Shown: positions 11,043 to 21,100 of the stretch, one piece after another
How positions within the stretch are numbered: the stretch's first letter is position 1
Layout: every line of letters begins with the position of its first letter
From: Plantago major
Lineage: Eukaryota; Streptophyta; Magnoliopsida; Lamiales; Plantaginaceae
NCBI GenBank assembly: GCA_026545765.1
Contig: CM048840.1
Coordinates: forward strand, 48,596,580 to 48,660,579
Reading direction: 5' to 3'
Length of the DNA stretch: 64,000 nt
Made by a program: the position numbers and the translations under genes
The notes under the pieces: model-generated
What the model was told of the DNA's origin: nothing
What the model saw: only the letters and a program-made list of their open reading frames with translations
Database searches by the model: none

Positions 11043-12320
11043 GCCAAATCAAATCCCTGGGCAATGAAGAAGGCTGCAAGATTCTCACAAGAATTGATCT
11101 TGATGATGATGAAGAGACTGATGAAGATGAAGCTCCTCTTCATAGAAAAAGAAAAGTTGATAAATTTAATCGAGCCCATAGTCGCAAAGCCTTCGCGCCT
11201 AAGACACCCTCTGGAAATACCAAGTCTATCCAGGGTGGTTCTTCAAGCAATCCCCCAAGGGAAAATTCAAGGCAAAAGAGGAATAGGCTAAGAGCTAAAA
11301 AGAGAAAAAGTCAACTTCCACTCAGGCCAGAAGAAGCCAAAATTGAGTATGTGAAGAATGACAACAACTCCTCTGTCTACAGGTGCATAAATCAGAAAAA
11401 TGGCTACTGGATTCTGAAACTCAGGCATTTACTGCTAAATTCAAGGTTTCCAAAACCAATCCATAAACAGCTCATGGCATGGAGAAAAGACAAGCCAATC
11501 TTGATTAACACCAACCACATCAAAGCCTGGTTGGATTTTGAAGTAATCAAGAGAATAGAAGCCATGAAAAAGGACCTCTCTGATGAATGTCCTTATGGAA
11601 AGCCAGATGATGTGCACAGAATTCCCAACATCACTGGAACAGGCACAAGAGCAAGACTTGTTGTGGAACCTATGAGTCCTTCTATTTGACTAAAGATCAA
11701 TACAAGGGTGACATCAGATATCTGAAGATCATATATGAATACTTCAAGCTATCAGATATCAGAATCGAGCATGCCTGGAAGTGGAAAAAGTATATGTGGG
11801 TCAAGCACTTTGCCAAGAAGAATCCCACCAAAACCTACAAGGAAGTCTGTGGATTTGCCAGAGCCACAGAGATGATTGTCAGAACACTTCTCTATGACTA
11901 CTCTGATGATGTCAAAAGGTTTGGTGATAGGAAATTTGCAGATTGATCCATGGAACTGCTTTTGAAGACTTGAAGTGTTGAAGACTTGAAGACTAGTTTA
12001 TTAGGATGTCTACTAGGAGCTTGGTTACTCCTGTTGTCCTAATTTACTATGTAATCTTTTGTATCTTGCTGACTGTACCTTATTGTTGTTTTATCTTGTA
12101 AAAGTTATCTGAACTTTCATTGTAACATATTTGATGAACCTACTCTCAGATATCAATCTATAAAAGATAACTTGTCAGCAAAAATCACACCTTGTGATTT
12201 GGTTGATGTTTACTTTCTGCACTTAATTATATGAATTGAAAGATCATAAGAAATGATTAAGTGGTGGATTGTTTCCTCATCCAGATTTGTAATAGGTCAG
12301 ATAGTCATCGTTGATTGATC

Positions 12321-12335
12321 AAAATGGGGGAAATT
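12321..12335 (+). other. Polypurine tract of the SIRE-type element
   Basis: AAAATGGGGGAAAT directly precedes the 3' LTR start TGTTAGGAATATC. This is the plus-strand priming site in LTR retrotransposons. Confidence 0.9.
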
Positions 12336-13981
12336 TGTTAGGAATATCTGTTTAGATTTTGATCAGCAACCTAATGACTTATCTTAGCTCAGAAAGGTGG
12401 TTAGTACTCTTGGTTCACTTGAACACTGTAAAAGAGGAAACTCACTAAGTATGATAGTCTAGCAAATCTTGTATAGGATGTTAGGTCTCTGAATGTAATT
12501 TTTATTTTCTGAAGAAGACCAAGAAGAAGGCATCCAGCAGGAAAAGTTCAACGGATTTGAAGATTTGAAGACTGCACAAGATTGCTGAAGACAAAGGTTT
12601 TTCAGATACCTATGTCCAGATATCTTGAAGAAAAAAGTGTTTCGAAACACAAGTATTGCAAAAGATATCTGAGAATAAAAGGTTTCTGAGACGAGGAAAA
12701 TGCCTACAGATATCTACACTCAGATACCTTGGGCGTAAATTATGTTTCTGAAAAGAAATATATTATAACAAGTTGTTTCAACAAGTGGTATCTGAAGTTG
12801 TGATAATTTCTGAAAAGGACGTGCAAAGCTTCAGAGAACTCTGATAATAAAAGATCTCTGATACAATGCATAGTTCCGTTGGCACTAGAGGACAAAGTAT
12901 AGTACAATGCATTAAATGCGCGGATAGAGATGTCTGAACAAAAACGGTAGCTTTTGAAGAAGAAGACAAACGTACTACAGTACTATAATCATATATCAAT
13001 AGTTTGAATTTGTTTTAAGCCTAACGGATACTATTCAAACGGCACTCAAATTCATCTATAAATATCAACACTTAGACTGTTTGAGAACACACACATAGAA
13101 CTTATACCTTAGAACACTGAACTTACATTGAACACTCTCACAAGTTCTCTCAAGCACACTACTTACCTTCAAGCTTTCTGTTGCGACTAAAGCTCTTGAT
13201 TCTAAGTAGCACAAAAGTTCTAAGTGTCCTGATCCTTAACAAGCATTTTTATTTGTGAAAGAGTTGAACTAAGATTTCATATCTGAGATTCATTCTCTTG
13301 AACACTTATCATAGACTTGGGTCAGTAAAGAACAAGATACCATACATTGCAAAGTGTATTAAGTATACTTGATTCACAGAGCCATCTGAATAACTGAACA
13401 AGTTATTAAAGAAGCTCACCTGACAAACTACCTTAACCAACACCTTAATCGGCATGGAGTACAGGAAGTACTTAGTTTGGGAAACTAAGGAATAACTCCA
13501 AGGTTACTGAGCATAGGAAGTACTTAGTTTGGGAAACTAAGGAATAGCTCAAAAGGTTTATGAGTAGAGGAAGTACTTGTCTGTAAAAGTCGGGGAATAA
13601 CTCAGGGGGAACACTTGGTTGGGAACCTAGTATTATTTAAGAATCTAGAGAAGATACTTGTAAGGTTACCTCAATTATCTGTCTTAGTGGATTCTAGGTC
13701 TGAGAAAGGCCGAAGTGGATTAGTTGAAGGATTACGCCACCTTCAGATACCACTATAAAAAGACTTGTGTTATTTACTTTCTGCAGTTTATTACTTGCTT
13801 TATTTATCTTGCAAAGTATTTACACTTATCTTGCTAAGCACGTGCACTTATCACAGAAAAGTCTTCTGCTCTCTGAAATTAAGTATCAGATATCTGAGAA
13901 ACTGTATTTATCGACAAAAGTTTTAAAAGACTATTCAACCCCCCTCTCTAGTCTTTTACTTTGCCGTTATCTGGACCAACA
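12336..13981 (+). repeat. 3' LTR of the SIRE-type element (1646 bp)
   Basis: It starts TGTTAGGAATATC and ends GGACCAACA (TG...CA). Its last 563 bp match window positions 1-577. U3 contains many AGATATC(T) motifs, and a TATA box lies at 13057-13064. The hairpin array recurs at 13471-13632. Confidence 0.95.
13057..13064 (+). promoter_or_regulatory. LTR TATA box
   Basis: TATAAATA is followed about 30 bp later by an A/C-rich stretch (GAACACACACATAGAAC) typical of a plant transcription start. The equivalent in the solo-type LTR piece is near 53275 (CTATAAATATCACC). This places the U3/R border near 13090. Confidence 0.7.
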
Positions 13982-15719
13982 ACTACTTCTATTAGTCTAC
14001 TATTGTGAGGTTAGTTTCATGCAAGTAGTTCATGCAGTGAGGTTATTACATCAAATATTTTCATGCATTGATGTTATACTTTTTCATTTTCTAATTTTAC
14101 ACATTATTTTTTGTTTTTACCGTACCGTTACCAAAATTTTTGGTACTCACATCGAACCGAAAAATGAATTCGGTTCAGTTTTCGATTTTCATAATTTATG
14201 CAATTTCGATTTTCAGTTTCGGTGTGGTGTACTGTTACCAAAATGAACACCCTATTGAGAACGATTCCGTAGTTGAAACTTGTTACACAACACTGCTTCA
14301 GTTACTTTTGACTTTTATGTACTAATTTGAGCACATCTACTTGAAAACATATTAATATTTTTAGTAAACAAAAAATTCACTGTGTTAATAATATAAGCAT
14401 TTTAATCAATAATATCAATGTTTTTATTGATAACATTACGTTGTCAATTTGTAAATTAACTATGAATTTGTATAAAGAACAAAAATTAAATAACTAAAAT
14501 CAATTACAAAGTATCATTTATATTTAAATTAAAATAAAAATTTGTCTCTTTCTTTCTCCAAATCAAGGTTAATGAGGGTATATATTTGTTCTTCCAAACT
14601 TACATGAAAATCTATTTTACTCTTATATTATTTCTTAGTATATTACTCTCATTTATCTGGCACTTACAAATATATATTTTTAAGTTTTAATTACACTTAT
14701 ATGTGGCCGAACTAGTTACTAACATCCAAACAACCACTCAACGGGTCAGAAAAAAAAGTTCCAATCACAACGATTACTACATAAGAAGTTCATCGGTGGG
14801 TGCAGTTACACATTGAGCTGACTTGACGGATCAAATTTTTGTACACCCCTAATTATCCTAATTATCACATGCAGTTCTTTCTTTCACAAAGTGATCTTGG
14901 AAGAAATTCGGTATTAGTGAGAGATCTGAGAGACGGATTGATTTTCTTAAATATATGTATAATGTTTTAAACAATATTTGTAATGTTTTATGAGTCTTAT
15001 GAGAGGCGGTTTTAGATAAGTGGTCTCTAAATAACTTATCTAGAGACGACCTATATTATCAATAAAACAAACCATGTTATAAATAAAACGTCTATGTTAT
15101 TAAATAAATAAGTCTTGTTGCATGTAATATGAGAAAACACCAATGTCGAGAACATAGGTGTTTTGATTAATAACATCGATGATTTTTTGACAATATAGAT
15201 TCGCCTCTAGATAAATGTCTCTCAGTGGATTTACTCATCACCAATACTCTTAATAAAATCTATAATATTTTTTGATATAACTATTTGTCTATCTATTTTA
15301 ATATCTCCAAAGACTCTATTTTTCTTTGGAAAGAAATTGAGAAAAAACTAAACCACGTAAATAGAAAGGAAGGAAAAAAAATCTATGAACCTTAGTGCAT
15401 AATTGCCGGCCATTTGACTTGTGGTTGTCTGTAAGACCACACCAAAGTAGCAAGGTGATATTTGACCAATTAAACGTTGTAGTATTGTTTAAAATTCATA
15501 ACGTTACACATTTGCCCAAGATATAAAATTAATTATACGCGCTTCACCCGACCTTCACTCCCCTTCATATATTGGTCTGTCATGGCACAAAACAAAGTAA
15601 AATTTTGTTGACTGGTAATCCAATCATTCTGCATCATCCTCCTCCTCCTTTTTCCTTAAATAGAAGTTAGTATTTGTTGCGGTGGATTCATAGTTTTTGA
15701 ACACCATTGGAGATCGAAG
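13982..15719. other. Intergenic, AT-rich, decayed MITE material
   Basis: No coding exon is seen. 14125-14255 (AACCGAAAAATGAATTCGGTT-like text ending in AAAATGAACACCCT) looks like one end of a hAT-type element with the common GGTGTTCATTTT terminus; the SIRE element may have inserted into it. 14911-15247 has imperfect inverted ends (GTATTAGTGAGAG left, CTCATCACCAATAC right) and may be an old MITE, but I find no convincing target duplication. Confidence 0.45.
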
Positions 15720-15810
15720 ATGATAATATGCCGCGATCTCAGCTTGTTGAGCATCCTGCTCATTGCATCCTCCATCTTATTTGCCATTAATGCTCAACCA
15801 CCATCTGCAG
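15720..15810 (+). CDS. Orphan first exon encoding a signal peptide
   Basis: An ATG at 15720 opens a 30-codon frame with a basic start (MIICRDLSLL), a hydrophobic core (SILLIASSILFAINA) and a likely cleavage site before QPPSAG. It is followed at 15811 by a good splice donor (CAG|GTAAG). This is how the first exon of a secreted or receptor-like protein looks. I find no matching second exon in the next 2.3 kb, so the rest is either lost, replaced, or in very short exons I cannot recognise. Family unknown. Too short to rule out chance, but the match of start, signal peptide and donor is striking. Confidence 0.45.
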
Positions 15811-18175
15811 GTAAGATCGATTGATCGATCGATCATCTCCTCCACTCATCTTCCTTTCAATCACTGCCAATTTATGTTTCAGATTTTTTGAGCCATCATA
15901 TCAACTTTTATTCCTGCTTTGAGAATTAGACTACCACTTAGAACAAAAGTTTAAATCTTACATAAAGCCCCGACCCTACCGTTGTAGGTCGTACTTTACT
16001 AATGAATAACTCGCTCCGTAAACTATCATTTTGTTGCAACTCGTGATACTTTCCCGAAATTCTCAAGACATACCTATAATAAGATTAAACCAGATATGCT
16101 AGCCCCTCACATGTACTTTCACATGTAATTTGTGTATGCCTATATGTGTCTGGTGTCATTTTTATTACATCTTGTCCATACATAATTAGTAGTAACATTT
16201 TAGAGGTTCACCTGTGTAAGACTACTGCAAGTACATTGCACTAATTAGGGTGATTATGTATAAAATTGATAAAAATAAAATATAATTTGTTGGTATGATC
16301 GAGTAAACTTCAAATTACCAACACCGAACCACGTGTGAATGATGCTATTTGAAAGAGTATAAGGAAAAAATATCAAATTCTACTTCTTTAGAGATTAGGA
16401 ATGGCCATAAGATAACACCAAACTGTGAAGGTAATTAATGAATTTCTCGTTAAAGAAATACTACTATAATTTAGTGTAAAGCAACTTACTTTAATTATAC
16501 CATCAAACATCCTGAAAATAGAAGGAATTTGCACTATTTAATTAGGTTTAATTCATTTACTTTCTGTGTTTAGAGCAATACTTAATGCGATTTTCTATAT
16601 TTTGACGAAATAGTTATGTGCCCATGCATACCAGAGACTTTTAAATGTGTAAAAGTCTTGTTGAAAAGAGAAAATGATAATAACCCTCCATAAACACACA
16701 ACCTGTGAAATATTTGACTTTATGTGATTAGCGCGATTTGGGCCACATGATCCGGTATTACTAATAGCACAACATTTTGTTTGACTCTCGTGTTAAAAAT
16801 TATTAATGCGACATCCATAGTCAATTAATGTTATCATTTTCATATATTAAATGTATGATTGCTGCTCTATAATTTGTAGACTGGAATCCTAAAGAAAAGT
16901 ACGCATTAAAATGTTTCTTAAAATTATAAGTACAATAATGCTTGGAGATTTTATCATGCTAGCTCAATGTCATTAATATAGATGGAATGGGATGGTGTCA
17001 CTTTACAAATCTGAAGAATTAAAAATAATTATTCTTATCTAACATATTTCGCTTCACATTTGGATTTAGTTTTCTAAATTCCGATTTAGTTTTGTTTTGA
17101 AGTATGAACTATATTTTATAGATCCATCAGCCATGTTGTTAGTTCCAAACCAATCTCATGTCGACATTCACTAATCAATTACTCCCTCCGTTTCATTAAA
17201 GCTTTTTAAGTTCGTACTTTCTCTTAGATTAAGAAAGTGGTAATAAAAAAATAGTTTGTAAGAGGTATTATATTAGTAAAATTGTAAATTGGTAATAAGT
17301 AAGAGAGAGATTGAATAAAGTGGTGATAAAGTAGGAAAGATGAATAATAAAGAATTAATTTAGTAGGATAAAAACTTTTAATTTTTGGGCTAAAAAGTTT
17401 CTAATAGAACACAAAAAAAGAAAAGTTAGGAAGTTGTTAATGGAACGGAAGTAAGGAGTAAATTATTGTCTTTATTCTTTAGATTAACTTGTACTTATGA
17501 TTTAGTATAATGGTCCTGTACAAGTTTGATGAATGCCCCACACAGTTTAGTAGTTGACGGTATGGATTTAAACTATTTGAGTAATTATGTATAGTGAATA
17601 GGATATGAAAACATGTAACAAGACTATTAGTAATTTGTACCCTACATTCATTCGTCGGTTATTGCTAGTATCAAAATGACTATTCACGCATTTAAAATTT
17701 TAAAATTGTTTAAAACCATGTTTCATATTGCTCTTTATAATTTAAGAGCTCGAACGAATCAAGCTTTTTTGAGCTTGAACTTTAGACTAATTTTACTTAA
17801 CGGCTCAGCTCGGCTCGTTTGTAGCCCTAATTGGGACCAAACTCGACAAAATTCACGACAATTCGCAGAACAGTCACCATCTGAAAATGAAAACCTCATT
17901 CCAAAATTCTAGAGTAATAATGGAGGAGTCAAAAAGTAAATAAAATAAAATAGAAAAGAAAAAGGAAAAGAAGAAAAGAAAAGAAAAAAGAAACCCCATT
18001 TCTCTTCTTCTTCATCAATTCAATTCACCATCATCAGTGTTGTAGAGAAGAGGAAGGAGCTAAGCTTAAATTGGTCGTGTTCAGTTACAGTTACATACAG
18101 CCTGTACATACATACATACATACATCCAAAAATTCAGTGTCATACTGTGTTGCAAAACCTTATTGTTGTGACGTC
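15811..18175. other. Intergenic region upstream of the epimerase gene
   Basis: AT-rich, no coding seen. It holds the MITE at 17182-17458, and a degraded stretch at about 17740-17840 with the GAGCTCGAAC...CAGCTCGGCTCG type of text found in plant hAT-like repeats. A purine-rich run at 17930-17995 and a C/T-rich stretch just after it probably belong to the promoter and leader of the next gene. CATA tetranucleotides are repeated at 18105-18125. Confidence 0.5.
17182..17458. mobile_element. Stowaway-type MITE
   Basis: The ends CTCCCTCCGTTTCATTAA and TTAATGGAACGGAAGTAAGGAG are inverted copies, flanked by TA on both sides (17180-17181, 17459-17460). Length is 277 bp, non-coding. Terminal text and TA duplication are diagnostic of Tc1/mariner-derived Stowaway elements. 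Confidence 0.85.
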
Positions 18176-21100
18176 ATGTCATCGGCAGCACCAGCACCTG
18201 CGGCGGCGCAGGAGAAGGCTCCGATCGACGTTCGTAAGGGAATCAACGGCCTCGATAAGGTCGTTCTCCACAACGTCCGTGGAAGCTCTGCCGAGGTACT
18301 TCTCCTCATTTTCCGCTTCATTCTCCTTATTAACTGCTCAATATTCAATCGATTGTTTCGATTCTGTATTCATTGATCTGTTTCGCACTCTATTTTTATT
18401 ACTCTCAGAATCGGATAATTTGCATTCAATGATACTTGACTGTGTGGATGTAGTGCTTAACCTTTGCTTTTCTCGTCGTTTTCACCTTCATTGTCCTTAT
18501 TAAGTGCTCAAAATTCTGTGTTACGAGAAATCGATTGTTTGGATTTTGTATTCATTGATCTGTTTCGCACGCTATTGTTATTACTCTCGGAATCCGATAA
18601 TTTGCATTCATTGTACTTGATTGTGTGGATATAGTGCTTAACTTGTCGTTTTCAGCTTCGTCGTCTATTTTACACTGATTAATTGGTGAAAGTTGTGTCT
18701 ACGATCAAGTGGAAATGGACTGTTTGAACTTTGTAGACATAGATCTGTTTCACACGCTTTGATTATCCCTTTGGGAATTGCATAATTCGTGCCTGCTGGT
18801 GCTTGAATGTGGGGGGATGCAATGCTTATGCCTCTTGTTATCAGTAACATCTCAATGTTGCTCACTCCGTTGCTGTTTTTAAGTTACAGCAAGTGTGCAG
18901 TTTACCGTGTTGTGCGGCTGATTTTATCCTTCTCAGTGTTTGTCAGACTAAGATTACATTTGACATGTTCTAGATTTAATTCTTCACAGTTTTAGGAACT
19001 GTTTTATTTAACGTGAGATGAGACAGGTGGGCTTGCATTAACCTTGAATAACAAGCTGGTTGTACAAATGCTGGTTGATATATTGGCCATTTGGGCTTGT
19101 ATGACTGCATATTCACGTATATGCATAAGTTCAAGATGTTTGGAGCATTATGGTGTTAGTTAATGCATGTTAATCCTACCTTTTGCATAATTTCATAATT
19201 GAGATCATGTTGCAATTAACTGTTGATTTATAATTGAGGTCATGTTAAAATTGCATATTCACTTTTGCAAAAGTTCCAAGCATTTCAAAGCATATGGTTG
19301 ATATTTCATGCATTTAAATTATACTTTGTTCATGACGCAACTATCTATGATTTATGTTGATAAGCCCACAGAAGAAATTACCAGGATACTCCCTCCGTCC
19401 CAATGAATTCATTACATTTGATTTCTGTACGGTTTCTCTGAGCATCTAGTATTATATGTTTTGAGTGGTATTTACTGTATTATATTTTTGTACATCCCAA
19501 TAAATTAGTAGAATATACAAGTAGCCAGAAAAGGAAATGTAAAGAAATGTGTGGCACGGACAAAAAATGAAGATGTGAGGAAATGACTGGGGCGGAGGGA
19601 GTACTACTTATTTCATCATATACATTTTAGTTGTCTGTTTCATTTGCAAATTAAGCAATTTAATGTTGAGCCAAAAAAAGATCTAAAGAAGATATCGTTT
19701 TTTGGATTGCTAATAGTTTTCTACATCACGGACATGTTTGCAAATTATAATACAAATCGTGAATGATGGCATATGGTTGCTTGCACATCCTGTTTCTATT
19801 GAGATTCTATTTTGACACTATAGTTACATCTGATCTAATTTGCAGATTTATTTCTATGGGGCTCATCTAACATCATGGAAGAATGAGCATGGGGAGGAAT
19901 TGCTTTTTGTCAGCAGCAAGGTATTGTCTCTTACCTGCTGATGGAATTTTGTTTGAGTATGTGATGTGATTTTGCAACTCAAATCTGTTTATTTATCTTT
20001 ATTTTGTAAGGTCTTATTCTGCTGATTACTACACCAGATTAATGGATTATGCACAATAGAATACTAACATCTACATGTTTGAATGAAACCACTTTAAATT
20101 TCTGTCAAGCACATTCTTAAGCACCGATCTCTTCAATAGCTGGAAGAGTTCGTAAGGTATCATAAAAGTGTGTTGAGAATGACCATCGAGACAGTGTTGA
20201 GCTCATAGTTTACTATGTTACGGATCCCTAGAACTGTCGCTATTAGTTGTTCTGAATTCTGTCTTTTTCTGTGTTAGATTATCCCAAACGTTTTCTTTTT
20301 GTGCACCTTTTCAATTTGTTTTGCCCTCTTTTTTTGTTGCCTCCCGTTACATTCAAGATTGCAGGTCTTTTACTGTATCTTCCGTTGCACACGTGGGGGT
20401 GTTTGGTATAGAGTTAAAACCTTGAGTTAAGTAAAAGTTTAGGTGTTTTAAACCCGATATTCTGAATTTTAACTCTTAACCAATCAGGCCCTTGGGAACT
20501 TAGGCCTCATTTGGTTTGAGAGAAAATAGGGGAAGAAAAAGAATAGGGGAAAATAAGATTTTCCTGGAAAATGTGAGGGAAAATCAACTTCCATTATTTT
20601 GTGGAGATAGATATATTTGATAAAGATTTTCATAAATTTCCAGAAATTCCTGAGAAATGCCAAATGATGGAAAACAATATTTTCCCCTATTTTTTTTCTT
20701 TTCACCCATTTTCCCTCAAACCAAATGAAGCCTTATATAAAGTTGCAGATGCAAGATGCTTTGGTTATTTTATTGGATTCTTTGTGCATTTGGGCAGCAG
20801 AACGAGCTTTTTTGATGGTTTAGTACTGTGGGAAAAGTCATAACTGGCGCAGTGTTTAGTCTTATCTGGTCAACTTGAATTAAATATCTTTATTTCTCGA
20901 CTGGCTTTCTTTTTATGGGGTTTAACTTACATCAAGGTTAATGCTATTCTTCGTTTAAAATGCTAAGTAGTGGTCAACTTATCAAAAAGACTATTCGTCC
21001 ATTTTACTTTTCTTTTTCCCATGGGGCAACGGTAAGTTGCTCTATTGGTATCCTGTATGTCATGGGTATGAGATGTGGAAACAGCTTCTTTGCTGGAATG

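Larger units (their letters stand above)
7326..11946 (+). pseudogene. ORF3 of the SIRE-type element: multi-exon accessory protein, broken
   Basis: The frame opens with ATG at 7326 (MAPKRLSTQK) and runs to 8786 with only two in-frame stops (7398 TAG, 7659 TAA). The part around 7400-8240 resembles the plant transposon-associated domain often annotated 'putative plant transposon protein' (EFYNNSKI, a strand pair, then CKLFDLQ). A lysine-rich and then Ser/Glu-rich tail follows. From about 9135 the protein is carried by short exons separated by five GT-AG introns, then continues through 10090-10362, 10409-10864, a poly-Glu tract (about 10971-11042), 10883-11689 and, after a frameshift, 11686-11946. 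The C-terminal part has a fold-like segment with many hydrophobics but no family I recognise. In other SIRE elements an ORF at this place is called env-like; I see no signal peptide or clear membrane segment here, so I do not call it an envelope. Confidence 0.6.
1..13981 (+). mobile_element. SIRE/Maximus-type Ty1/copia retrotransposon, 5' end cut by window
   Basis: The order is 5' LTR (partial), primer-binding site, gag with a zinc knuckle, protease, integrase, reverse transcriptase and RNase H, then a long extra ORF3 region, polypurine tract and 3' LTR. The pol order (integrase before RT) defines Ty1/copia. The 1.65 kb LTR, the extra 3' ORF and the total length of over 13 kb fit the SIRE/Maximus lineage; that assignment rests on architecture, not on a tree. 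All ORFs carry stops or frameshifts, so this copy is not autonomous. By hand alignment of 1-577 with 13419-13981 I count about 20 substitutions plus one 11-12 bp indel, roughly 3.5% divergence, so the insertion is not recent. The left target duplication lies outside the window, so it cannot be checked. Confidence 0.93.

Noticed and set aside
10841..11291. Long frames with poly-Phe, poly-Ser and poly-Lys around 10950-11090
   Set aside because: They are other-frame or other-strand readings of the GAA microsatellite in ORF3.
7326..11946. Retroviral-type envelope gene as ORF3
   Set aside because: The position fits the env-like ORF of SIRE elements, but I see no signal peptide, membrane anchor or coiled-coil fusion arrangement; the product is charged and Lys/Glu-rich.
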